Below are positions 51,573 through 59,674 of a stretch of DNA of 64,000 nt, in pieces (the stretch's first letter is position 1; the number at the start of each line of letters is the position of its first letter). A model generated the notes under the pieces. That model was not told the origin of the DNA. It saw only the letters and a list, made by a program, of their open reading frames with translations, and did not search any database. Origin of the DNA: Halonatronomonas betaini (GTDB lineage Bacteria > Bacillota > Halanaerobiia > Halanaerobiales > Halarsenatibacteraceae); the NCBI RefSeq assembly GCF_015666175.1, contig NZ_JADPIE010000002.1, forward strand, positions 372,001 to 436,000. The letters are read 5' to 3'. Position numbers and translations under genes: made by a program.

Positions 51573-52346
51573 TTATAGCCCCCTCTCAAGATTTCTCGTT
51601 GTAAAGACTCCTGGATCTATCTCAGTATTATAATCAACCTCATTCAAAATCAACCTGGTCTGACTGCCACTTTCATGATCAGTCATTTCCAGCATCTGAG
51701 CAGTCCAGCGTCCATAAAGTTCGGCATGATCAAAGGTCAGTAAAGTCTTGACCAATTCCCCGGCTTCATAGTAATCAATCTTGAGAGGCAGCCAGAATTC
51801 ACTATCAACTTTTACCTCCAGATTACTGTAAGCAACCCCGTCATTTACCGGTATCAGATCTAATTTATAGGCTTCATGACCCTCAAATTCAACTACTTCA
51901 ACTAATTCAGCCTGATAATCATTGCCAAACCCGGCAGTACCTAAAGCCTCCATATCTTCATAACTTAAATCACTTCCCATAAAATCTCCCTGTTTGGCCG
52001 AGCCAGCAATCCGTCTGGTATTATTTAACTCAGGTAGATATAACCACATATCATCATCTTCCATTAATAGTCCAGTCCCGGCAACATCAGCTGGAGCTAA
52101 AAACCTAACCAGCATCTGCTCGTTCCCGGCTTCAACTCTACTCCAGGTTGCAATCTCTCTACTCCTCTCGCTCCCTCTGGATGAAACAAGGACCATCTCC
52201 TGTTCCATATATTTATTATCAACCCTCATTGTCTCATCCATATTTTCTAAAACCTCCTGACCGGTCATGGCATTTAGCTGATTAAATAATCCTCCAGCAA
52301 ATACCATCGCTGCAACCAACATCATCACAATCAATCTCTTTCTCAT
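51573..52346 (-). CDS. LolA-like outer-membrane lipoprotein-sorting protein
   Basis: 257 residues with a signal peptide (about 1-25, ending LNAMTG). The COG2834 pattern follows: a LolA-type half-barrel with RFLAPADVAGTGLL, MWLYLPELNNTRRIAGSAKQGDFMGSDLSYEDME. Such proteins lack the Lol system context and often accompany MMPL/RND transporters and DUF1302 barrels in diderm bacteria, as here. Likely a periplasmic carrier of a hydrophobic cargo between the RND protein and the outer membrane. Five bp separate it from the RND gene. Confidence 0.85.
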   Translation of the reverse strand: MRKRLIVMMLVAAMVFAGGLFNQLNAMTGQEVLENMDETMRVDNKYMEQEMVLVSSRGSERSREIATWSRVEAGNEQMLVRFLAPADVAGTGLLMEDDDMWLYLPELNNTRRIAGSAKQGDFMGSDLSYEDMEALGTAGFGNDYQAELVEVVEFEGHEAYKLDLIPVNDGVAYSNLEVKVDSEFWLPLKIDYYEAGELVKTLLTFDHAELYGRWTAQMLEMTDHESGSQTRLILNEVDYNTEIDPGVFTTRNLERGL

Positions 52347-52351
52347 TTTTA

Positions 52352-54586
52352 CTACCTCCTAATTTTTTCTATTTGTAATATTACTGCCGGCATTACCAGA
52401 ATTGAACCAACTGCTGCAGCCAGCATTAAAGTCGTCACCAGTATTCCAAAAAACCTGAATGGTGGGAAATAAGAAAATATCAAAATTATAAAACCACTAA
52501 TTACAGCTATTGCATTGCTCATAATAGCCGAACCGATCGTCTCAACTGTTCTAACAACGGCCTCTCTAACCTGCAAACCTTTCTTTTTTTCCTCTAAATA
52601 CCTTGCATAAACCATAATTGCATAATCAACACCAACTCCAATTCCAATACTGGAAATCAAGACAGTTACAACATCAAGCTTGATTCCAGCCCAGCCCATA
52701 ATTCCAAAGTTTAATACAGTCAAAAACCCGACTAGCACAACTGATAGAATACTGCCCTGCCAGGATTTCAGCAGAAGATAAACTATAAAGAAAACAGCAA
52801 TTAAAGCTGTAATAATACTGCTCAGCTGGCCCTCAATAATCATCTCAGCCAGGGCATCAATTAAGACTATAATCCCAGTCGAAGTGATCTCCACAGGCTG
52901 GTCGCCAAAATGTTTTGCCCCTAAATCATCAATCTTACTCATCAACCTGTCAATCTCAGAGCCTGAAGTATCCTGGACCAGTGCCTGTATTCTGGCCCCA
53001 TCCTCCTCAAAGGTTAGAAATCTCTCCAGATAATCACTATCATTCATTTCAATTAAGAGCAGATACTGGGAGATAAGATTGCCACTATCAGGCACATAAT
53101 AATTATCTCCTTCTCCAGTCTGGAGGGCCAGATTGGTCTTAGAAATTATATCAGTCAGAGAAGTTGGCCTTCCAACCATTCCAGTCTCATAAAGCTCCTT
53201 CTGAAAGGCTTCCATAGACTGTAGAATCTCTGGTTCAGTAACATCATAACCTTCAATAATTATCTCAACTGATTCTGAACCACTAAATTTATCCCTGACA
53301 AAATCATAGGCAATCCTCGGCTCAGAGTCTTCAGCAAAGAAATTAAAGAAATTACTATCTATTTCTATCCGTGGCAGTCCTGCCAGTGACAGAATTAAAA
53401 TTATAGCAGTTAAACCAATAATCAATTTAGGCCTATCGATTGCTTTTATAAGCATCTCCCCGATCTTTGACCTCTCATTAAACTCCCTGGTCTTCCCTTC
53501 TCCTAGCAATGAAATCACTGCTGGAATAAAAGTTAGAGAGATAAATAATGCAGCCAGAACCCCAAAACCGGTAAAGAGTCCAAACTCCTGGATTAGAGTA
53601 ATATCGCTCAAAAGATTCGAAGCAAAACCAGCAGCAGTCGTTCCCCCGGCCATTAAAACAGCAACACCAACAGAAGTTATAGAAGCAATAACTGCCACCT
53701 CACTCTTAAGTCCAGAGCCCATCTCTTCATAATACCTCTTTAAAATAAAGATACCAAAGGCAGTTCCAAGGCTGATCAAAATAACCGGCATCACAGCATT
53801 TAAAGGGGAAAAATCTTTATTTAATAACCCCATAAAACCGACAGTCCAGACTAAACTAAACCCAACTGAGGCAAAGGGTAATAATATCCCCCTAAAAGAT
53901 TTAAATACAAACCATAAAATTAATCCGATCATCACCAATACCAGTGGCACTAAAAACTTAAGGTCTGCCTGCATCGACTCAGCCAGAACGTTATTTAAAA
54001 CCGGGGTACCAGTCAGGTAAATCCGCTCATGGCCTTCATACCCGGCAACTATCTCTCCTATTTCATCAGCCACAGCCAGGGAATCATAATCAGGATTTAC
54101 CTCACTAATAATCAACGTTGCCTGACTATCCTCAGATACAATAAAGCCCCCATACATCCTATCGCCAAGAACATCATCCTTTAACCTCTGCATACTTACT
54201 TCATCTTCAGGTATTTCATCAACCAGGGGTTCAATTTTGAGATCGCCATCAACCCCCTTGATATCATCAATTGCCGTCAGACTCTGCACCGAACTTACCC
54301 CCTGAAATTCCTCGAACTCCCTGCTCAAGCGGTCAATATTCTCTAAAGTCCTCTGATTAAAAACATCATCCGTCTCCAGGGCAACCATAATATACTCACC
54401 ACTGCCATAAATCTCTTCTACATGATCATAGGTCATTACCCTGGGATCATCTTCAGGAAAAAAATCTTTAATATCAGTCGTCATCGTTACACCTCTGGCA
54501 AAATAGACTGCCACAAATGTAATCAATATTACTGTAATCACAACTATAAGCGGATGTTTAACAGAAAAATCAGCTAACCTCTTCAT
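52352..54586 (-). CDS. RND/MMPL-family transporter
   Basis: About 744 residues from ATG 54586, chosen over a longer form because GGAGG precedes it. Two repeats are visible: TM1, a large periplasmic domain with TTDIKDFFPEDDP and five spans, then the same again from about residue 390 with IEIDSNFFNFFAED. The second half has GIGVGVDYAIMVYARYLEE, the MMPL/RND relay region. It is shorter than HAE-1 drug pumps and resembles the hopanoid/lipid-exporting RND branch. First gene of the four-gene operon. Confidence 0.9.
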   Translation of the reverse strand: MKRLADFSVKHPLIVVITVILITFVAVYFARGVTMTTDIKDFFPEDDPRVMTYDHVEEIYGSGEYIMVALETDDVFNQRTLENIDRLSREFEEFQGVSSVQSLTAIDDIKGVDGDLKIEPLVDEIPEDEVSMQRLKDDVLGDRMYGGFIVSEDSQATLIISEVNPDYDSLAVADEIGEIVAGYEGHERIYLTGTPVLNNVLAESMQADLKFLVPLVLVMIGLILWFVFKSFRGILLPFASVGFSLVWTVGFMGLLNKDFSPLNAVMPVILISLGTAFGIFILKRYYEEMGSGLKSEVAVIASITSVGVAVLMAGGTTAAGFASNLLSDITLIQEFGLFTGFGVLAALFISLTFIPAVISLLGEGKTREFNERSKIGEMLIKAIDRPKLIIGLTAIILILSLAGLPRIEIDSNFFNFFAEDSEPRIAYDFVRDKFSGSESVEIIIEGYDVTEPEILQSMEAFQKELYETGMVGRPTSLTDIISKTNLALQTGEGDNYYVPDSGNLISQYLLLIEMNDSDYLERFLTFEEDGARIQALVQDTSGSEIDRLMSKIDDLGAKHFGDQPVEITSTGIIVLIDALAEMIIEGQLSSIITALIAVFFIVYLLLKSWQGSILSVVLVGFLTVLNFGIMGWAGIKLDVVTVLISSIGIGVGVDYAIMVYARYLEEKKKGLQVREAVVRTVETIGSAIMSNAIAVISGFIILIFSYFPPFRFFGILVTTLMLAAAVGSILVMPAVILQIEKIRR

Positions 54587-54614
54587 AAACATTACCTCCA
54601 GCAAACTATAATGG

Positions 54615-54628
54615 TGAATCACCATTCA
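54615..54628. promoter_or_regulatory. TGAAT-N4-ATTCA operator, leader of the RND operon
   Basis: TGAAT (54615-54619), CACC, ATTCA (54624-54628), within the 5' untranslated region 29 bp before the RND ATG. Second of two copies at this promoter. Confidence 0.6.
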
Positions 54629-54703
54629 CTATAAGCTAAAATAAAAAGCAGTCTCTACAACTGCCCTTTATATTATAAATTTTATCCCGGGGTTAAATTC
54701 AAG

Positions 54704-54752
54704 TGAATGATGATTCATTTATAAATTTAACATAAAGATTTCAGCCTGTCAA
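54704..54752 (-). promoter_or_regulatory. RND operon promoter with operator over the start site
   Basis: Minus strand: TTGACA (54752-54747), 17 bp, TAAATT (54729-54724). The palindrome TGAAT-N4-ATTCA at 54704-54717 begins at the expected start near 54717, a repressor position. Confidence 0.8.
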
Positions 54753-54798
54753 GTCCAAATCAAAAAACTTTTTAATTAATCCTCCCACTATTTCAAAT

Positions 54799-54836
54799 AA
54801 AAAAATGGTAACCTGACAGTTACCTGCCGGTTACCA
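54799..54836 (-). terminator. Terminator of the flavodiiron gene
   Basis: GGTAACC (54835-54829 on the minus strand) pairs with GGTTACC (54813-54807) with an inner GGTAAC/GTCAGG-type irregular loop, followed by seven Ts. It is 19 bp past the stop. Confidence 0.82.
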
Positions 54837-54854
54837 CCTCCGTTAAATTCTCTA

Positions 54855-56027
54855 TTACCCAATTGCTTTTTCAATCTCAGCAACTAACCTGTCAACCTCA
54901 GCAAAATCATCTTCTAATCCTTTACCCTTAGAAATAACAGGATCAAATAATTCAAGATCAAGTTTACCTAAAGAGCCGACAATATCATCGACCATCTTGC
55001 CGCCCCAGCCTTCAGAACCAATGATTGATGCATACTCAACCTTAGGATTTAAAGCATTGGCCAGGCTAACAGCATAGGAGACATTTGGATGGGCAGCAGT
55101 CAGTACAGTCGGCGAACCGACAACAACGACAGCGGCATCAACTAAAGCCATCGCCAGCTGACCTAATTCAACATCCCTTAAATTAAAGGGGGTCACCTTT
55201 ATCCCCTTTTCCATCAAACTATCAACAAAGTAATCTACCAGTTCACCGGTACTGCCATGCATTGAAATATAGGGAACGACAACCTCTGGCTTAACCGGTC
55301 CATCAACCCAGTCCCGGTAGGCATCAAAGATAAAGTCAGGTTCCTGATAAACCGGCCCATGACTGGGGGCAATCATATCAAGCTCCAACTCTTCAACCTT
55401 GTCAAGGTTTTTAGTTATAATCTTTCTAAAGGGCATCATTATCTGGGCATAATACCGCTTGGCAGCCTTATAGACCTCATCTTTATCTTCAACAAATAAA
55501 TCACTGGTTGCAAAATGAGAGCCAAAGAAATCACATGAGAATAAAATCTCGTCCTCGACAAGATAAGTCGACATAGTCTCTGGCCAGTGGACCCATGGTG
55601 TTTCAATAAATCTAAGAGTCCTATCACCTAGTGATAAAGTATCGCCATCTGCTACAACCTCAACCCTGTCATCATCTAGATGGAGCAGTTTCTCCAGCAT
55701 ATCCTTACCCTTTTTTGTTGTTAAAACAGTGGCCTCAGGATAACTATCTAAAACTGCAGGAATTGCCCCGGAATGGTCCTGCTCTGAATGATTTGAAATC
55801 ACATAATCAATTCTTTCAACATTAAGCTCGGCCAGATTGTCCAGTAATTTCTCTCCATAATGTTCTTCAACAGTATCAATTAAAACATTAATCTCCTTGC
55901 CTTCAATAAAATAAGCATTATAACTGGTTCCTCCTGGCAGTGGAATCAACTCATCAAATAAATGCCTGTCCCAATCAATCACCCCGACTGAATGAATATC
56001 TTTTACCAATTTACGAATTGCCATCAT
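54855..56027 (-). CDS. Flavodiiron protein (A-type flavoprotein, FprA-like)
   Basis: 390 residues. The N-terminal metallo-beta-lactamase-like domain has the diiron ligands HSEQDH (80-85) plus later His and Asp (WVHWPE, SCDFFG); the C-terminal flavodoxin domain (from about 250) begins VPYISMHGSTGELV. It reduces oxygen to water or NO to N2O with electrons from rubredoxin or F420, protecting anaerobes. No rubredoxin is fused. AAGGAG precedes tandem ATGs at 56027 and 56024. A CRP/FNR-type promoter lies upstream. Confidence 0.94.
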   Translation of the reverse strand: MMAIRKLVKDIHSVGVIDWDRHLFDELIPLPGGTSYNAYFIEGKEINVLIDTVEEHYGEKLLDNLAELNVERIDYVISNHSEQDHSGAIPAVLDSYPEATVLTTKKGKDMLEKLLHLDDDRVEVVADGDTLSLGDRTLRFIETPWVHWPETMSTYLVEDEILFSCDFFGSHFATSDLFVEDKDEVYKAAKRYYAQIMMPFRKIITKNLDKVEELELDMIAPSHGPVYQEPDFIFDAYRDWVDGPVKPEVVVPYISMHGSTGELVDYFVDSLMEKGIKVTPFNLRDVELGQLAMALVDAAVVVVGSPTVLTAAHPNVSYAVSLANALNPKVEYASIIGSEGWGGKMVDDIVGSLGKLDLELFDPVISKGKGLEDDFAEVDRLVAEIEKAIG

Positions 56028-56073
56028 AATTCACTCCTTATTATTTTAAAGTTTAGTTTTTTACTCTGCTTTC

Positions 56074-56116
56074 ATTATTACATAAAAAAGCCTAACTGTA
56101 TTTGATTTATGTCACA
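56074..56116 (-). promoter_or_regulatory. Class II CRP/FNR-type promoter of the flavodiiron gene
   Basis: Minus strand: TGTGA-N6-TCAAA at 56116-56101, 21 bp, then extended -10 TG-T-AATAAT (56082-56074). The second half-site is weaker than at the OsmC and cupin promoters. It is the third case with identical spacing. Confidence 0.55.
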
Positions 56117-56271
56117 TTAATATTTTCCCTTAGTGATTATTCTCATAGCAGAAGCAGGGCAGCTCAGGTATAATTTAACCAGCAGCAATAATTTTACCAA
56201 TAGCAAAACTCTAAAATATTAGATATAATATAACTATATAATACTAATGAAATAAAATAAAGGAGGTTTAT

Positions 56272-56790
56272 TTGCAAATGACACCTGATTTTTCCGACTT
56301 AACTCACCAAAAGATAACAGATTTAATCAGTTCGACAGAATCTCCTGTACCGGCTGCCATCTCAACTGCAGCCCTAAATTCAATTAATGGCCTGGCCCTG
56401 GCCGAACTGGCAATTAAAGTCGCCCTGAATAATAAAGCCGACCAGGATTTAAATAAATTTTTTAAGCAGATCCCTGAATACAAAAAGGAATTATACCAGC
56501 TGGCCGCTAAAGACTGCCAGTCCTGGGACCAGGAAACTAAAACCTTTAATAAAGATCTCTTAATCAATACACCCTCTCAACTTGCAGAAAAATTAATCGT
56601 TATCCTGGAAAAACTCAATCAAATCAAAGATAAGATTACCGGTCAGGTCACTGCAGACTTCCAGGCAGGTTATTCAATCATCAAAAATAGCACCTGGATA
56701 GCAATCGATATCTATAAGCTTAATCTAGATTACTTCGACCTCCCATTAACCGATTTAAAAGATATCAGAGATAAAATATCTAAACTGTGA
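56272..56790 (+). CDS. Cyclodeaminase/cyclohydrolase (FTCD_C/FchA)-like protein, divergent
   Basis: 172 residues, all-helical. The family landmark SxxPxPGGGSxxA appears as STESPVPAAISTAAL, so the glycine run is lost; later DCQSWDQETK and GYSIIKNSTWIAIDIYKLNL match the D-x-x-x-F and A-x-x-N-v regions loosely. In the family these enzymes act on formimino- or methenyl-tetrahydrofolate. Missing glycines make activity doubtful. GGAGG lies before both TTG 56272 and ATG 56278; either could be the start. Divergent from the flavodiiron gene. Confidence 0.55.
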   Translation: MQMTPDFSDLTHQKITDLISSTESPVPAAISTAALNSINGLALAELAIKVALNNKADQDLNKFFKQIPEYKKELYQLAAKDCQSWDQETKTFNKDLLINTPSQLAEKLIVILEKLNQIKDKITGQVTADFQAGYSIIKNSTWIAIDIYKLNLDYFDLPLTDLKDIRDKISKL

Positions 56791-56861
56791 CAAATCTCAC
56801 TGTAATCTCAAATCTTTAGTTTTATAATCATAAATGTCGGACTTGAATGAATTGCAATTCA
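56786..56861 (+). promoter_or_regulatory. Dual-control promoter of the cupin operon
   Basis: TGTGA-N6-TCACT at 56786-56801, 21 bp, then -10 TATAAT (56823-56828); start expected near 56835, so the box is centred at -41.5. TGAAT-N4-ATTCA follows at 56848-56861, about +14 to +27. The first box overlaps the stop codon of the FTCD_C-like gene. Confidence 0.65.
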
Positions 56862-56897
56862 CTGAAATTCTACTAAAATTTTAAGGAGGAAAAAACA

Positions 56898-57215
56898 ATG
56901 AAAGTAATTAAAATGAATGAAATCGAAGGTAGTACAAATAAAAGAGGTGTAACCTCAAAACAGCTCCATAAAAACGAAGATGTCCAGCTAATGAACCTGA
57001 TCTTACAGCCAGGGGATGTAGTCCCTGCCCATGCAGTTCCAGTTAATGTCTTCTTCTATATCGTTTCAGGTAAGGGCACTTTACAGATCGGTGACGAAGA
57101 AAAGGTTGTCGAGGCAACAGATATTATCCCCTGCCCACCAAACACTGAAATGAGCCTGAAAGCAGACCAGGACCAGGAATTTATTGTTATTAATGTAAAA
57201 ACCCCAAGTCTATAA
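56898..57215 (+). CDS. Single-domain cupin protein
   Basis: 105 residues. The conserved cupin barrel shows in VVPAHAVPVNVFFYIVSGKGTLQIGDEEKVVEATDIIPCPPNTEMSL, spread over residues about 33-80; only one clear His (in PAHAVP) of the usual metal-binding set is present. It could bind a metal or small ligand; no reaction can be assigned. AAGGAGG precedes the ATG. It heads an operon with two half-size permeases. Confidence 0.85.
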   Translation: MKVIKMNEIEGSTNKRGVTSKQLHKNEDVQLMNLILQPGDVVPAHAVPVNVFFYIVSGKGTLQIGDEEKVVEATDIIPCPPNTEMSLKADQDQEFIVINVKTPSL

Positions 57216-57245
57216 ATAAAAAGCCACTAAAAGGTAGGGAGCAAA

Positions 57246-57725
57246 GTGATTATAGCAATTTCAATTAACCTGATCACGATTCTGCTTGTGATCTATTCAC
57301 TAACTAAATCTAAAGAGAAAACCAGGAAATCATTAAAAATTGCTTTTATGAAGGCTCTCTCTTTAGGCCCCTGGATCATAGCAATCATCTTTGGGATCGG
57401 GTTGCTTCTAACCTTTATTCCCCCGGAGACTATTGAGTATTATTTAGGAGGCGATATGCGGATTAGCCAGGTCGTTCTGGCTGCCCTTGTCGGCACAATC
57501 AGTATGATCCCAAGCCTTATCTCCCTCCCATTATCTGGCTCATTGATAGATTCCGGGGCATCCTACACAACAATTGCAGCCTTTTACACAACTCTAACAA
57601 TGGTCGGTTTTGTCACCATGCCTTTAGAAATAAAGACTCTAGGCAAAAAGGTAACATTATGGCGCAATCTTTTTGCTTTCACCTTTGCTATTATCATTTC
57701 AATCTTTATCGGTATTTTAATGTAA
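57246..57725 (+). CDS. Half-size DUF318/PF03773-type permease, first half
   Basis: 159 residues with four to five spans (about 4-20, 37-62, 72-98, 105-125, 136-158). ISMIPSLISLPLSGSLIDSGASYTTIAAFYTTLTMVG is spread over residues 85-121 and resembles one repeat of the PF03773 permease fold. GTG start at 57246 with AGGTAGGGAG upstream. Its neighbour 10 bp downstream encodes another half, so the two probably assemble into a full transporter. Confidence 0.7.
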   Translation: MIIAISINLITILLVIYSLTKSKEKTRKSLKIAFMKALSLGPWIIAIIFGIGLLLTFIPPETIEYYLGGDMRISQVVLAALVGTISMIPSLISLPLSGSLIDSGASYTTIAAFYTTLTMVGFVTMPLEIKTLGKKVTLWRNLFAFTFAIIISIFIGILM

Positions 57726-57735
57726 GGAGGCTGCC

Positions 57736-58305
57736 ATGAAAAAGAAAGAACAAAATAAACCAGACCCAAAAAATAAATTTAAAAAACTATTAATCATTTT
57801 TGCAGCAATTATTATAGTTTTTTCCCTGCTAACAATTTTATATCCTGAAAAATCAGCTACAGGCAGAGAAATATCCTTCAACTATTTAAAAGAAATAGTC
57901 CTGATCTTCCCTGCTGTCCTGGTCCTGATGGGGCTGGCCGATGTCTGGATTCCCCAGGATAAAGTAGAAAAATATTTAGGCAATAATTCTGGCCTTAAAG
58001 GCTTATTACTCTCTATTTTCATGGGAACCCTGCCTACCGGCCCGGTTTTTATCGCCTTCCCTCTGGCTTCACAATTACTAAAAAAAGGAGCAAGCATCAT
58101 GAATGTTGTTGTCCTGCTAGGAGCCTGGGGTTCACTAAAGCTAACCCAGATTGGAGTCGAGATCCATTTCTTAGGCCTAGAATTTGCCTTCTACCGGGTA
58201 ATGCTCACCCTTGCCGGGATCATAGCCATTGGCTTTCTAACTTCACTCTTAACAAATCCACAGAAACAGCAAAGAGAAATAAACCAGGCAGGCCCTGGCC
58301 ACTAA
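57736..58305 (+). CDS. Half-size DUF318/PF03773-type permease, second half
   Basis: 189 residues. After a basic N-terminus, five spans (from about 18, 55, 90, 115, 150). MGTLPTGPVFIAFPLASQLLKKGASIMNVVVLLGAWGSLKLTQIG is spread over residues about 97-140 and carries the second family repeat. TAAGGAGG precedes the ATG. Last gene of the cupin operon. It shows local similarity to the first half, consistent with an ancestral duplication. Confidence 0.7.
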   Translation: MKKKEQNKPDPKNKFKKLLIIFAAIIIVFSLLTILYPEKSATGREISFNYLKEIVLIFPAVLVLMGLADVWIPQDKVEKYLGNNSGLKGLLLSIFMGTLPTGPVFIAFPLASQLLKKGASIMNVVVLLGAWGSLKLTQIGVEIHFLGLEFAFYRVMLTLAGIIAIGFLTSLLTNPQKQQREINQAGPGH

Positions 58306-58339
58306 ATAAATCCAACCTGGTAACCTGCCTGAATATAAA

Positions 58340-59674
58340 TTATTTACTAACCCCGGTAAAATTAAAACCATTCACCTTTAATGCCGGGAGATACATATAA
58401 CCATAAAATCCACCGACCTTTTCCCGGCTGGAACTAATCGCCTCAACCTGATTTAAACTTTCAACAATATTCTGGGTAAAGCGGAGATTCTTGACTGGCG
58501 CCTTAACCCTGCCATTCTCAATCAGGAAGGTTCCATCTCTGGTCAAACCAGTCAGAATAGCCTTACGGGGATTAATCACATTAATATAATGGAACCTTGT
58601 AATCAATAGACCCTTCTCGGTACCGGCTATCATCTCCCCAAGCTCAGCCTCACCATTAGCCATTACTAAATGCAATGGAAATCCTCCAACAGAGGGATCG
58701 CCAACAGAATGGCCGGTAGTCTCTACCCCAGCCTTTCTGGCTGATTCAAGGTCATAGGCCAGCTCTTTCGCTACCCCATTTTCAATTATATTCAATTTCT
58801 GTCTTTTGGCCCCCTGAAAATCAAAGGGAAAATCAATTGTATTCGGATCCTGACAATCATCAACCAGAGTAATATTATCGCCGAATACCTGTTCACCAAG
58901 CCTATCTGCTAGAAAACTCATCCCTTCCTGGACAGATCTCCCGCTAAAGCCAATATAGGAGAGATAACTAATCAACCCTCCAACTGCAGCCGGTTCCAGG
59001 ATAACATCATACTCTCCAGGCTCAATCTCAATAGCATCCCTTGAATCCCTTGCCTTATCAGCAGCCCGCTTAAATTCTTTGCCAATATCAATATCTTCAG
59101 CCCTATTGGATATAGCAGCTGCATAACCGGTAGCCCCTGACTGCTCAGTAATTACCGTCTTAAAATCAACCTTATCCAGCCTGGAATACCTGGTTATTCC
59201 ATTGGTATTTCCTAAAGCCATAAAATTCTGATTCAATTCCAGACTTCCAGCAGCATTTAAATCTGAATCAAGCTCCCCAAAAGCAGCTTTCAGTTTTTGG
59301 GCCCTATTTTCAATATTAAATTCCCTCTCTAACTCCTTAAAATAATTGTCAGAACTGATATCAGCCGGCTCCGAAATAAAACTTTTAACCCTCTCACTCT
59401 CAGGCAGCTCCATTAACCTCTGCCCGGCCTCTTTAACTAATTTCCGCAAAGAGTCATTATCAAAATCATTAGTAGTCACCTTCAACTCCCGGCCATCTTT
59501 ATGCAGAGTTATCTCAGCTTCCAGCTCATCACTGGCAACATTCTGATGAATTTCAGAACCAGCAAACCTTGTCAACTCCTGGTTCTCACCCTTTAAGATC
59601 ACCTGCATATCAAGGCTGCCAGCAGTACTTAAAATCCTGTCCAGTACCATATAAGCTCCAGATTTCTTTAGCAT
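58340..59674 (-). CDS. TldE/PmbA-type protease subunit
   Basis: 444 residues. The TldD/TldE fold is visible, with SGRSVQEGMSFLADRLGEQVFGDNITLVDD and DVILEPAAVGGLISYLSYIG. It lacks HExxxH, as expected for the non-catalytic TldE (PmbA) partner. TldD/E complexes cleave peptides such as microcin precursors or CcdA. Its ATG overlaps the tldD stop as TAATG at 59674, so production is coupled. Confidence 0.85.
   Translation of the reverse strand: MLKKSGAYMVLDRILSTAGSLDMQVILKGENQELTRFAGSEIHQNVASDELEAEITLHKDGRELKVTTNDFDNDSLRKLVKEAGQRLMELPESERVKSFISEPADISSDNYFKELEREFNIENRAQKLKAAFGELDSDLNAAGSLELNQNFMALGNTNGITRYSRLDKVDFKTVITEQSGATGYAAAISNRAEDIDIGKEFKRAADKARDSRDAIEIEPGEYDVILEPAAVGGLISYLSYIGFSGRSVQEGMSFLADRLGEQVFGDNITLVDDCQDPNTIDFPFDFQGAKRQKLNIIENGVAKELAYDLESARKAGVETTGHSVGDPSVGGFPLHLVMANGEAELGEMIAGTEKGLLITRFHYINVINPRKAILTGLTRDGTFLIENGRVKAPVKNLRFTQNIVESLNQVEAISSSREKVGGFYGYMYLPALKVNGFNFTGVSK

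Noticed and set aside
57246-58305. Frameshifted single permease gene
   Set aside because: Both halves have their own start, ribosome binding site and hydrophobic N-terminus, and a true stop and spacer separate them, so two genes are more likely.
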